Shown here: in pieces, positions 42,734 to 51,281 of the stretch | Position numbering within the stretch: position 1 is the stretch's first letter | How the letters are laid out: each line of letters opens with the position of its first letter | Assembly (NCBI GenBank): GCA_900754525.1 | Contig: CAAEDE010000081.1 | Coordinates: 1-54,858, forward strand | From: an uncultured Collinsella sp. | GTDB lineage: Bacteria; Actinomycetota; Coriobacteriia; Coriobacteriales; Coriobacteriaceae | Reading direction: 5' to 3' | Length of the DNA: 54,858 nucleotides | The notes under the pieces: model-generated | The model's database searches: none | What the model was told of the DNA's origin: nothing | What the model saw: only the letters and a program-made list of their open reading frames with translations | Made by a program: the position numbers and the translations under genes

Positions 42734-43696
42734 ATGGCAGATCGCAGCATCGTTGCGGTGTTCGGCAGCATGAACATGGACCTTTCGGTGGCGTGCGAGC
42801 GCATGCCGCGCGCGGGCGAGACAGTCGGCGGCAGCGGGTTTATCACCAACGCCGGCGGTAAGGGCGCCAACCAGGCCGTCGCCGCTGCGCGCATGGGTGC
42901 GCGCACGTGCATGATCGGCGCGGTCGGTCGCGACGCGTTCGGCGCGTCGCTCGTGGTGGGGCTCCAAGACGCCGGCGTGGACTGTGGCTTTGTAGTGCAT
43001 CGCGATGACGTGGAGACGGGAACGGCGACCATCATTCGCTGCGAGGGCGACAACCGCATCATACTGTCACCGGGCGCCAACCATGCGCTTGCGGGCGCGG
43101 ACGTTGTCTGCGCGTTGAGGCGTCTGGTGGCCCATGAGCTCGACGGCAACGCCAGCGAGATTGCCCCGGCTGCCGGAAGCGTCTTTATCGCCCAGGGTGA
43201 ATGTGACCTTGCAGCGACGGCCGATGCGCTTGTTTGCGCTCACGAGCTGGGGTTCTATACGGTCTTTAATCCAGCGCCTGCTTGTGAGTTGCCTGCGGAG
43301 GTCTGGTCTGCGGTCGACTTGGTCTGCCCCAACGAGACCGAGTGCCAGGTGCTGACGGGTATCCTGCCCAAGGACGATGAGAACTGCGTCGCCGCGCTCA
43401 AAGCCCTGCTTGCCAAGGGCGCCAGCGCCGCGGTCATCACGCTGGGCGGCGCCGGCTCAGTTACGCTCGGCGATGGCGGTGAGCTGCTGCGCATGCCGGC
43501 ACTTTCGAGCACGGTAGTCGATACCACGGCCGCCGGCGATACGTTTATCGGCGCGTTGGCGGCGGCTCGCCTAGAGGGCCTGCCGCTCTTTGAGTGCATG
43601 GCCGCGGGTGCTCGCGCCTCGGCAGTGACGGTGTCGCGCCTGGGCGCTCAGCAATCGATTCCCACGCGCGCCGAAGTTGAACATTGGTTTGGTTAA
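42734..43696 (+). CDS. rbsK: Ribokinase (PfkB family)
   Basis: The 320-residue sugar kinase has the N-terminal MNMDLSV strand, GGKGANQAVAAARMGA near 38, and the C-terminal anion-hole and base motif DTTAAGDTFIGALAA near 260. Length and motifs fit ribokinase best, phosphorylating ribose to ribose 5-phosphate; a related nucleoside or sugar kinase is possible. GAGGAGG lies 6 bp before the ATG. The nucleoside hydrolase gene follows after 30 bp, so ribose freed from nucleosides can be phosphorylated. Confidence 0.9.
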   Translation: MADRSIVAVFGSMNMDLSVACERMPRAGETVGGSGFITNAGGKGANQAVAAARMGARTCMIGAVGRDAFGASLVVGLQDAGVDCGFVVHRDDVETGTATIIRCEGDNRIILSPGANHALAGADVVCALRRLVAHELDGNASEIAPAAGSVFIAQGECDLAATADALVCAHELGFYTVFNPAPACELPAEVWSAVDLVCPNETECQVLTGILPKDDENCVAALKALLAKGASAAVITLGGAGSVTLGDGGELLRMPALSSTVVDTTAAGDTFIGALAAARLEGLPLFECMAAGARASAVTVSRLGAQQSIPTRAEVEHWFG

Positions 43697-43726
43697 ACGA
43701 TAAAGACGGAGAAGCGGAGTAGAACA

Positions 43727-44701
43727 ATGGCAATCAAGAAGCTGATCCTTGATCTGGATATGGGTGTGGACGATGCGATGGCGCTGGCCTATGCCATCGC
43801 GAGCCCCGAGGTGGAGCTCGTGGGCATCACCACGTGCTTTGGCAACGTGCGCGTCGAGCAATCGGCGCACAACTGCCTGGCGGTGCTCGATCTGCTGGGT
43901 CGCCCCGAGGTTCCGGTGTACCTGGGTGCCGACCGTCCTCTGCAGGCGACTGAGCCCTATACGCCGCCGGCGTCCACCGCGCTCATTCACGGCAAGAACG
44001 GCATCGGCGGCGCGAGCGTGCCCGCGTCGCCCTACGAGCCGGTGGGGGCGACCTCGGCCGACGGCAACGCCGCGGTCGATTATCTGATCGATGCCGCGCG
44101 CACCTATGGTCCCGATCTGGTCTACGTAGCGACTGGCCCGCTCTCCAACCTGGCGCTCGCCCTGGAGCGCGATGCGGCGGCGATGATGTCCATCGGCCGC
44201 GTGGTCGTGATGGGCGGCGCCCTTACCGTGCCCGGCAACGTGAGCGCGGGCGCCGAGGCCAATATGGCGAGCGACCCCGAGGCAGCCGATGCGGTGCTGC
44301 GCTCGGGCCGTAAGCTCACCATGGTGGGTCTGGACGTGACGCATCGCGTGGTGCTCACGCGCCGCGATATTGCCGGCTGGACGGGCTCGGGCACCATGGC
44401 GGGCTGCGCATTTGCGAGCATGGTCGAGCACTACATTGGCTCGTACGAGATGAACGCACCCTACCTGGGTGGTTGTGCGCTGCACGATCCGCTGGCCGTT
44501 GCCGTGGCGATCGACCCCACGCTCGTAGGTGCGCTCGGCTGCAACCTGCGTGTTGATCTGCTGGGCGAGTACCGCGGTCGCACCATCTGCGATGAGCGCC
44601 GCCTGTCCGATCCGGACAAGAGCGCGCTTGTGGCACTGACCGTGGACGCTCCGCGCTTCCTTTCCGAGTTCAAGGCACGCATGGCCCGCGTCTTGGGTTA
44701 A
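43727..44701 (+). CDS. Inosine-uridine-type nucleoside hydrolase
   Basis: The 324-residue protein has the Asp cluster of the family in LDLDMGVDDA (8-17), where the usual DTDPGxDD reads D-L-D-M-G-V-D-D. GITTCFGNV (near 35) and the GNVSAGAEANMASDPEAA block near 165 are conserved. It splits ribonucleosides into base and ribose. It lies in an operon with ribokinase. A large hairpin follows, upstream of luxS. Confidence 0.92.
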   Translation: MAIKKLILDLDMGVDDAMALAYAIASPEVELVGITTCFGNVRVEQSAHNCLAVLDLLGRPEVPVYLGADRPLQATEPYTPPASTALIHGKNGIGGASVPASPYEPVGATSADGNAAVDYLIDAARTYGPDLVYVATGPLSNLALALERDAAAMMSIGRVVVMGGALTVPGNVSAGAEANMASDPEAADAVLRSGRKLTMVGLDVTHRVVLTRRDIAGWTGSGTMAGCAFASMVEHYIGSYEMNAPYLGGCALHDPLAVAVAIDPTLVGALGCNLRVDLLGEYRGRTICDERRLSDPDKSALVALTVDAPRFLSEFKARMARVLG

Positions 44702-44710
44702 GTTGTCTTT

Positions 44711-44781
44711 TTGGGACGGGGCTTTTTTGACTGGTATGATTGGTGCGACCATTCGAACCAGCTAAAAGAGCCCCGTCCCAA
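44711..44781 (+). promoter_or_regulatory. 71-nt hairpin between nucleoside hydrolase and luxS
   Basis: TTGGGACGGGGCT and AGCCCCGTCCCAA make a perfect 13-bp base. Pairing continues to CTGGT/ACCAG and an inner TGGT/ACCA stem, so nearly the whole element pairs. It lies 24 bp before luxS. It may terminate the upstream genes or shape the luxS leader. Confidence 0.6.
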
Positions 44782-44804
44782 TTTGACTATCGAGAGGATC
44801 TGCC

Positions 44805-45293
44805 ATGGAGCGCATCGCCAGCTTTTCCGTTGATCATCTGCTGCTTGAGCCCGGCGTGTATGTGAGCCGCATCGACCGCGATCCGGCGACCGGCGCCGCC
44901 GTCACCACCTTTGACCTGCGCCTGACCACGCCCAACAAGGAGCCGGTCATGAACACGGCCGAGTGCCACACTATTGAGCACCTGGGCGCGACGTTCCTTC
45001 GCAATCATGCCGAGTGGTCGAGCCGCATTGTCTACTTTGGCCCCATGGGCTGCCGCACGGGCTTTTACCTCGTCGTTTTTGGCGAGGTGACGAGTGAGGA
45101 AATCCTGCCGCTCGTGCGTGAGCTGTTCGAGTTTGTCGCCGACTTTGAGGGCGATGTTCCCGGTGCCGCTCCCGAGGAATGCGGTAACTACCTGGACCAG
45201 AACCTCCCCGTGGCCAACTGGCTTGCGCGCCGCTACCTCGACCGCGACCTGGCCGATATCGACGAGAGGCACCTGCACTATCAGCAGGCGTAA
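44805..45293 (+). CDS. luxS: S-ribosylhomocysteine lyase LuxS
   Basis: The 162-residue protein has the Zn/Fe ligands H55 and H59 in HTIEHLGATFLRN and C126 in EECGNY, with catalytic C83 in GPMGCRTGFY. It converts S-ribosylhomocysteine to homocysteine and DPD, the precursor of autoinducer-2, in the activated methyl cycle. Its length is normal and all key residues are present. No pfs gene is in the window. Confidence 0.97.
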   Translation: MERIASFSVDHLLLEPGVYVSRIDRDPATGAAVTTFDLRLTTPNKEPVMNTAECHTIEHLGATFLRNHAEWSSRIVYFGPMGCRTGFYLVVFGEVTSEEILPLVRELFEFVADFEGDVPGAAPEECGNYLDQNLPVANWLARRYLDRDLADIDERHLHYQQA

Positions 45294-45322
45294 GGGCTTT
45301 ATCGCCCAAAACGCGCGCATTG

Positions 45323-45353
45323 GGCGCCTTTGCTTATGCGGGGGCGCCTTTTT
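45323..45353 (+). terminator. Probable luxS terminator
   Basis: Two self-complementary GGCGCC boxes (45323-45328 and 45343-45348) can pair, followed by TTTTT. Confidence 0.5.
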
Positions 45354-45402
45354 GTTGATTGGTCGGGACGAGCGTTCAAAATCGCTCATGTTTATTCTAG
45401 AA

Positions 45403-45428
45403 TGTTCGTATAGTCACATTTACGAACA
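45403..45428. promoter_or_regulatory. 26-bp inverted repeat, candidate operator
   Basis: TGTTCGTA (45403-45410) and TACGAACA (45421-45428) form perfect 8-bp arms around 10 bp. A -10-like TATAGT (45409-45414) lies inside. The repeat ends 9 bp before the start codon of the DUF4867 gene. A repressor bound here would block initiation. Confidence 0.6.
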
Positions 45429-45437
45429 GGAGTGAAC

Positions 45438-46082
45438 ATGCATATCTACTCTGTCAACGATCCCGAGTTCAAATCCTATGGCAACGTTTGGGATGACGTT
45501 CCGTCCGAGCTCACGTCGCCCGTGCTCGAGGCGCTCTCTGCCACGCCCATTCCCGAGGGCAGCAAATACGTGGCGAGTGCGCCGGAGCTCGAGGACGTCA
45601 AGGATGCCGACAAGCTGGGCTTTCTCATGTTTGGCGGTCGTCCCTTCCAGCTGGGCTGGTGCAACGGCCACAACACGCGTCTCAACTGCCTGGAGTATCA
45701 CCGTGCCAGCGAGTTCAACTTGGGCGCGCGCGACTTTATCCTGCTCGTGGCGCATCGCTGGGAGATCGAGGACGGCAAACTCGACACCGCGTGCGTCAAG
45801 GCGTTCCGCGTGCCGGCGGGTACGGTCGTCGAAGTCTTCAACACCACGCTCCACTACACGCCCTGCATGGTCGACGACGGCGGCTTCCAGGTGATGGTGG
45901 CACTGCCCGCTGGCACCAACGGTCCGCGCCCCGAGGCCGCGGCCGACATGCCTGCCGCCGGTGACAACTACTGCTATTGGAAGGCTGACAAGTGGGTCCT
46001 CTGCCATGCTGACAGCCCCAAGGCTGCCGAAGGCGGCTACGTAGGCCTCATCGGCAAGAACCTCGACATCACCGTGGACTAG
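45438..46082 (+). CDS. DUF4867-family protein
   Basis: The 214-residue protein resembles DUF4867, a cupin-like family often found with sugar-metabolism genes. GFLMFGGRPFQLGWCNGHN and FNTTLHYTPC are typical segments, with His and Cys residues that could bind metal. No reaction is established. AGGAGTG supports the ATG at 45438 over the GTG at 45432. A dyad operator overlaps its promoter, so it is probably inducible. Confidence 0.7.
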   Translation: MHIYSVNDPEFKSYGNVWDDVPSELTSPVLEALSATPIPEGSKYVASAPELEDVKDADKLGFLMFGGRPFQLGWCNGHNTRLNCLEYHRASEFNLGARDFILLVAHRWEIEDGKLDTACVKAFRVPAGTVVEVFNTTLHYTPCMVDDGGFQVMVALPAGTNGPRPEAAADMPAAGDNYCYWKADKWVLCHADSPKAAEGGYVGLIGKNLDITVD

Positions 46083-46087
46083 CGTAT

Positions 46088-46138
46088 CGCCCCAAACCAC
46101 CACAAAGGTGCCTGTCCCCTTTGTGGTGGTTTGGGGCG
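46088..46138. repeat. Perfect 20-bp inverted repeat with GTCCC loop
   Basis: CGCCCCAAACCACCACAAAG (46088-46107) is the exact reverse complement of 46119-46138, with the 11-nt loop GTGCCTGTCCC. There is no T-tract. It lies just after the DUF4867 gene. Perfect arms suggest a recent or selected REP-like element. Confidence 0.8.
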
Positions 46139-46251
46139 GGCGGATATCGGGAAGTGCCAGACGGGGGAGGCTGCCGGGCGCCTTGCCGTCTGCGGATTTT
46201 GGGACATGTGGCCCGCTTTTTGAGCCTGCCTGTCGGTACACTAAAAGCACT

Positions 46252-48135
46252 ATGGGTACCCGCGCACGACATATTGGCAACGCGGCCGCCCGATCCGCAC
46301 CCGTGGCGGATCCCAGGGGCGGCAGGCTCTTCGCCATGCCGCGATTCCTTGTTGGCATAACACATCAGGTGTACCGTCACCGCGTCTTCGCTATCGCCGG
46401 CGCCATCACCGCGCTGTTCCTCATGCTTTTGGCAGTCTTGCCGGCACTGTTCGCCTTCGACCCCAAACTTTCTAACGCCGTGCCCGCCTATAGCGAGGTG
46501 TCCGAAGAGGTCGTGGATGCGCTCGTCCATTCGAGCTCTCTCCCGCTGCTTGTCGCCGCAATTGTATTTTCAATTTGGGGCGTATCGGTCTATCTGCGCT
46601 GTTTGGACTATGTGTTGCGCCGCCGCCTTGTTGCCATCGCCACCATCTGCGCCCTGTGGATGATCGAAGTCATTCTCAAGTACAAGTCGTTCACGCCGTT
46701 CTATGCCACCGTGCTGTGGTACCTGTACTACGTGCCCATGACGCTCATTCCGCTGCTCTACCAGTTGTGTGGTCTGCGCCTTGCGGGCCTGGAGCAACAC
46801 CGCCTGGGTCGCCGCTACTGCGCTGCGCTGTGGATTGTGGCTATCCTGCTTATCGGATTTGTGCTCACCAACGATTTTCACCAGCAGGTCTTCCACTTTG
46901 ACCGTATAAGCGACACCTGGAGCAACGATTACACGTACGGCTGGGGTTATTTCGCCGTTCTCGTGTGGACGGCCTTTAACTTTGTGGCCTTTTTTATCCT
47001 GGTGGGCCGGTCCTCGTCCTTTCGCATCCAACGTTTCTCGGGCACGGCGGCGCTCGTGCTGCTGGGCGGCGCGTTCTTTGCCATCTCATATGCTCTGCGC
47101 GTGCCCTGGGCATGGAGGCTCAACTTTTCGCTCATCTATTGCGTCCTGTGCGTGGTGGCGATGGAAATCTGTCTCGATTGCGGTGTCATTCCGTCGTATC
47201 ACGACATCGCCGGCATCTTCGACACCTTGCCGCTTGACCTCAAAGTTCTAACGCGCGACCTGCAGGAAGTCTATGCCACGCCAGTGTCAAAGCCAATGCC
47301 GGTGGGCGTGCGCGAGGAGCTGCGAGCCCAGGAACACGGGCATGCCCATGCCTTTGCCGTGAAGTCCAATCCCGATGTAATGTACCGAGCCTTTCCACTG
47401 CTGGGCGGATCGGCCCTGCTTGCCCAAGACGTGTCGGATCTCAACGAGCTTAACCGTGAACTGGCACACCGTCGCATGGAGCTGCAGCGTCAAAACGAGC
47501 TGCTCGCTGCCGACTACGACCTTAAGACGCACCTGGCAGATCAAGAGGCCGAGACCTTGCTGGTCCAAGACGTGGACCAGGCGCTTGCCCGCGCACTCGA
47601 AGGGGTGTACGACCTGCTGAGCTCGCTGCCGCCGTTGACCGACGAAGCGTCCTCGCACGAGCGTTATATCATGCTGCAGCGCGCCAAGATGCTCGTCGCC
47701 TATTGCAAGCGCAAGGGATCGCTCACGTTGGCACAACACGGGGAGAGCGGTTTTGATCGCGACCGCATTCAGCTCATCGCCAACGAACTCGCAAGCGACC
47801 TGCGCACCATCGATATCGATTGCGCCTCGATTATCGCCATACGGCGCCCGATGCACGCCAGTACGGTAAGCGCCCTGTACGACTGCGTGTATGACTTTGC
47901 GTTTTTTGCCTACACCACCGACCATCCGGCGCTTATGTATCACTTGAGCGATCATGACCGATGCAGTGTCGAGCTGCGTGCCGCTCTTTTTTCCATCGAT
48001 GATGCAGATCTTTCGCAGACACCTGCCGCGCAAGAGCTCGAAAGCGCTCTGCAAGGGCGCAACGTGGCATACCGCCTTGAGGGCGAGCCCGGCCAGCTGC
48101 GCATGATCGTCTTGATGCCGCGGGTGGGTGAGTGA
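46252..48135 (+). CDS. 7TM sensor protein, degenerate histidine kinase-like
   Basis: The 627-residue protein has a histidine-kinase-type 7TM domain (about 40-310) with seven or eight helices. Then come a PAS-like linker (about 320-400), a coiled coil (about 410-450) and a kinase-like C-terminal region. That region lacks an H-D/E phosphoacceptor helix and the N, G1 and G2 boxes of an ATPase. It may sense a signal and act through the true kinase encoded next, whose start overlaps or abuts its stop. The start at 46252 has a weak RBS; the ATG at 46336 is an alternative. Confidence 0.7.
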   Translation: MGTRARHIGNAAARSAPVADPRGGRLFAMPRFLVGITHQVYRHRVFAIAGAITALFLMLLAVLPALFAFDPKLSNAVPAYSEVSEEVVDALVHSSSLPLLVAAIVFSIWGVSVYLRCLDYVLRRRLVAIATICALWMIEVILKYKSFTPFYATVLWYLYYVPMTLIPLLYQLCGLRLAGLEQHRLGRRYCAALWIVAILLIGFVLTNDFHQQVFHFDRISDTWSNDYTYGWGYFAVLVWTAFNFVAFFILVGRSSSFRIQRFSGTAALVLLGGAFFAISYALRVPWAWRLNFSLIYCVLCVVAMEICLDCGVIPSYHDIAGIFDTLPLDLKVLTRDLQEVYATPVSKPMPVGVREELRAQEHGHAHAFAVKSNPDVMYRAFPLLGGSALLAQDVSDLNELNRELAHRRMELQRQNELLAADYDLKTHLADQEAETLLVQDVDQALARALEGVYDLLSSLPPLTDEASSHERYIMLQRAKMLVAYCKRKGSLTLAQHGESGFDRDRIQLIANELASDLRTIDIDCASIIAIRRPMHASTVSALYDCVYDFAFFAYTTDHPALMYHLSDHDRCSVELRAALFSIDDADLSQTPAAQELESALQGRNVAYRLEGEPGQLRMIVLMPRVGE

Positions 48136-48137
48136 CG

Positions 48138-49631
48138 ATGCAGATTTCGCTCATCCTTCCCCAAATCGTTGCGCTCGATGTTGTCTTTGCCCTGGCTGCG
48201 TGCCTGCAGACGATCCACGTTCCGTTCATCGCATCGCGCCGCTCGTCCTATAACCGTAAGGTGATTTGTGCCTACGAGGCGAGCCTTGTGCTTCACCTAG
48301 TTATTTCGGCGCTCATCTTGTTCGCGTCGTCTGGCTCATATCTGGTGGCGCCGCTTGACGTTTGTGCCAGGGCAATGGGCGGAGCGCTGTGGCTCAATGC
48401 CGCAATCTTTGCCTACGGCGCGGTGCTTATGGCGCACTATCGTCGCCCCGTCATGCTGGCCGAGCTGCTACTCATTGCCGCCGCGACCCCGCCGGTGGTT
48501 TTTGCCATGGGCTCGGCGTGGACCGTTGTCCTTATCGCAGAGGGAGCGTTCTTCCTGTTTCGTTCCATCGCGGCGCTCTTGATGGACGTCCGTAACCGCC
48601 AGGAGGATATCACCATGTTCTCGACGATCGAGACCATCAACGTGATTCCCGTGGGCATCCTGTATCTAGACCCGAGGGGCCGTCCGCTGCTCATGAACCG
48701 CTGCATGCGCAAAAACCTGGTGGAGCTTCATATGCCCACCGACCTAGGCGATATGAGCGGTACATGGAATGACCTGCGCAAACTCAGCATGCAAATGCCC
48801 GAAAGCAGCCAGAACCGTGTGCGGATTAATCTGGACCGCTTTGGTGAGGCGCGGGCGGTGGTCGAGGTTTCTCCCGCCGAGATTCGCTTGTTTGTGCACG
48901 ATGACGTTATGGTTTCGGGCCGCCTCTTTGAGCGCATTATCGGCCTGGATGTAACAGAGTATGCGTATGCTCATGATCGCCTGGCGCAAGCCAACCACCT
49001 GCTTGAGCTTGCGGGCCAAGAGCTCCAAGCCCAGATCGAAGAAGTCAAAAAAGTTGCTGACAATGCGGCCTATCTGCGTATGCGCGCTCGCGTGCACGAC
49101 GTGATCGGGCAGCGTCTGTCCATCCTCCATCGTTATCTGGAGGAGGGGCGCCTGGATGACGAGTCACTCGAGCAGATCGACCCGCTGCTGCGCTCAATCG
49201 CTGCCGATCTGCGCAGCGGGGGCGACACCGAACCGGCAGAGCAACTGGGCGATATCGTCCATGCCTTTGGCCTGGTGAGCGTGCAGATCGATGTGGAGGG
49301 CGAGCTGCCAAGCGACGCACGTGTCGCCGCAGCCTTTCTGCAGATTATCCGCGAAGCCTCGACCAATGCTACCAAGCATGCGCAGGCCCATCAGGTCCAT
49401 GTGCGCCTGCGGCAGGAGACGTCGGAAGACGGCACTGTTGCGCGGATGACCGTTTCTAACGACGGCGCGCCTGCACCCGTATCGTATCGGGAGGGAACGG
49501 GTATCCCTGGTATGAGGCATGTCGCACAGAATCTGGGCGGCAGCCTGGAAGTCCACGCCGCCCCGCCCTTTACGCTCGCGGTGTCCATCCCGCTCGCCTC
49601 CAACGCCACGGTCCAAAGGAGAAGCTCATGA
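48138..49631 (+). CDS. NarL-type sensor histidine kinase
   Basis: The 497-residue kinase has about six membrane helices (5-150), a PAS-like domain (163-275), a coiled coil (276-310), and a HisKA_3-like helix with RARVHDVIGQRLS (H320). The ATPase domain has an N box in REASTNATKHAQAH near 415 and a G box in GTGIPGMRHVAQNLGG near 455. A GTG at 48132 overlapping the upstream stop is also possible. Its stop overlaps the response regulator start by 4 bp. Confidence 0.88.
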   Translation: MQISLILPQIVALDVVFALAACLQTIHVPFIASRRSSYNRKVICAYEASLVLHLVISALILFASSGSYLVAPLDVCARAMGGALWLNAAIFAYGAVLMAHYRRPVMLAELLLIAAATPPVVFAMGSAWTVVLIAEGAFFLFRSIAALLMDVRNRQEDITMFSTIETINVIPVGILYLDPRGRPLLMNRCMRKNLVELHMPTDLGDMSGTWNDLRKLSMQMPESSQNRVRINLDRFGEARAVVEVSPAEIRLFVHDDVMVSGRLFERIIGLDVTEYAYAHDRLAQANHLLELAGQELQAQIEEVKKVADNAAYLRMRARVHDVIGQRLSILHRYLEEGRLDDESLEQIDPLLRSIAADLRSGGDTEPAEQLGDIVHAFGLVSVQIDVEGELPSDARVAAAFLQIIREASTNATKHAQAHQVHVRLRQETSEDGTVARMTVSNDGAPAPVSYREGTGIPGMRHVAQNLGGSLEVHAAPPFTLAVSIPLASNATVQRRSS

Positions 49632-50248
49632 TCCGCGTGTTAATCGTCGAAGACCAGGCTATCTTGCGCGAGAGCCTGGCGCGTTCCGTGGGCGACCAGC
49701 CCGACATGACCGTTGTCGCCGCGATTGCCGACGCCTCGGATGCCTTGGACGTTGTGCTCAAGGAGCGTCCGGACATGATACTGATGGATGTGTGCACCGA
49801 GCACGATTCCAACGGCATCGTGGCGGCGGCGCGCATTAAAGAACAACTGCCCGAGTGCCGCGTCATTATCATGACGGGTATGCCCGAAATCACCTTTGTG
49901 GACCAGGCGCGCGAGGCGGGCGTCGACAGCTTTGTGTACAAGAACGTCGGTATCGACGAGCTATTCGCCGTGATGCGCTCCACGCTGGCGGGTTACTGCA
50001 CGTTTCCCAAGCCGCCCGAGAGCATCTTCTCGGGCACGGCGGCCCTCGACGATGTCGAGCTGTCGATCTTGCGCCTTGCCTGCGAGGGTAAGAGCCGCCG
50101 CGAGATCGCGGCCGAGCTGTTTATGAGCGAGGGCACCATCAAACGCCGCATCTCGGAGATTCTCAACAAGACCGGCTATGACAACATCATGCGCCTGGCC
50201 GTGCGCGCAGTAACGGAGGGCAGCATCGTTCCCAACATGGAGCGCTAA
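49628..50248 (+). CDS. NarL/LuxR-family response regulator
   Basis: The 206-residue protein has a receiver domain with E8-D9, phosphoacceptor D54 in LMDVCTEHDSNG, T near 82 and K near 100. A LuxR-type HTH (about 145-192) has LACEGKSRREIAAELFMSEGTIKRRISEIL. Overlap with the kinase gene shows coupling. It is the output of the three-gene sensing operon. A strong hairpin follows. Confidence 0.94.
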   Translation: MIRVLIVEDQAILRESLARSVGDQPDMTVVAAIADASDALDVVLKERPDMILMDVCTEHDSNGIVAAARIKEQLPECRVIIMTGMPEITFVDQAREAGVDSFVYKNVGIDELFAVMRSTLAGYCTFPKPPESIFSGTAALDDVELSILRLACEGKSRREIAAELFMSEGTIKRRISEILNKTGYDNIMRLAVRAVTEGSIVPNMER

Positions 50249-50273
50249 CGCTCGTTACGCATCGGCATAAAGC

Positions 50274-50308
50274 GGCGGGGCCGCAGGATTATCTCCTGCG
50301 GCCCCGCC
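50274..50308. terminator. Strong GC hairpin between convergent genes
   Basis: A perfect 15-bp stem (50274-50288 with 50294-50308) has a TTATC loop. It lacks a T-tract but is placed to stop transcription from both sides. Confidence 0.7.
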
Positions 50309-50358
50309 TGTCATGTGCGCGGATGTGTCCGCCAATCCGCGGCTATCGGTGTCTGCCG

Positions 50359-51201
50359 TTACGCGATGGTTGCGCTGTAGGAGGCGACGTCCTCGTAGGA
50401 ATCGGTCAGGTAGGCATCGATGCCGATGGTCGTGTTGACCAGGCTGTCGAAGCTGTCAAGCGTGCCCTTCGAGAAGGTGAACTCTTCGGTGGCGTTGGTG
50501 CCGGGCATCAGGTGAGCCGAGAACCAGGCTTCCTTCATGGTGCCGTTGACGTTGGTCTTGCCGGTGGGGGCGTAGAAGGTCAGGTCCTTGTCGCTCTTGT
50601 TGGTGATGTTGACGACAAAGCCGATGTCGCCCCAGTCGTCCTGGAACTTCTCGGTGATGGTGATGGTGCACAGATCATCATCGGCGACGGTGACGGCGGG
50701 GGAGATTTCGACGCTCTGGACATCGCCGTCCTCGACGGCCTCATCGATCTCCTCTTCCTTCTCGGCCGCCTCGCGATCCTTCTTCACCGTACCGGACAGA
50801 TCCTTGTCGGACTTGGTGAAGATAAACTTGTCGCCGTCCACCTCCAGGACGAGCTTGTCGTCCTTGAGCTTCAGGTCGTGCGACTCATCTTCGGCGGTGA
50901 TCGTTACGGTGGTGGCGTCCTTGGCCTCCCATTTCAGGTCGGCGACCTCAAGGAACAAGTCGAGTGTGCCCGTGCCGTCCTCATCGAGGATCAGGATGCA
51001 GTTGACGCCCCACTCCTCGAGCATCTTCATGTACTCATCGGTCAGCTCTTCGCCCTCCAGGGTTCCACCCGAGAGCTCCCAGCTGCCGACGAAGTTGGCC
51101 TTGGGGTCTTTGCCGCCGCCGCTGCAGCCCGTCAGGGCAAAGGCGAGCGCCAGGACGCATGTCAGAAATGCGAGTACGGACTTTTTGAACGTTGTCTTCA
51201 T
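50359..51201 (-). CDS. Lipoprotein with DUF5067-like C-terminal domain
   Basis: The 280-residue protein has a signal peptide ending in lipobox LTGC (C26), so it is anchored outside the membrane. Residues 35-125 resemble a small beta domain found in many Coriobacteria lipoproteins. A charged linker follows, then an Ig-like domain (about 155-280) with the FVVNITNKSDKDLTF segment. The ATG at 51201 with an upstream GAGGAC is preferred over longer frames. It is the last gene of the leftward envelope operon or a separate unit, 80 bp after the SPFH gene. Confidence 0.8.
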   Translation of the reverse strand: MKTTFKKSVLAFLTCVLALAFALTGCSGGGKDPKANFVGSWELSGGTLEGEELTDEYMKMLEEWGVNCILILDEDGTGTLDLFLEVADLKWEAKDATTVTITAEDESHDLKLKDDKLVLEVDGDKFIFTKSDKDLSGTVKKDREAAEKEEEIDEAVEDGDVQSVEISPAVTVADDDLCTITITEKFQDDWGDIGFVVNITNKSDKDLTFYAPTGKTNVNGTMKEAWFSAHLMPGTNATEEFTFSKGTLDSFDSLVNTTIGIDAYLTDSYEDVASYSATIA

Positions 51202-51281
51202 GGTGTCCTCCTTTATCGAACGAAACCCATAGAAGCAAATGCGGGGGTGGCGGACCCCCCGCCAATTACCAGATAGAGGGG

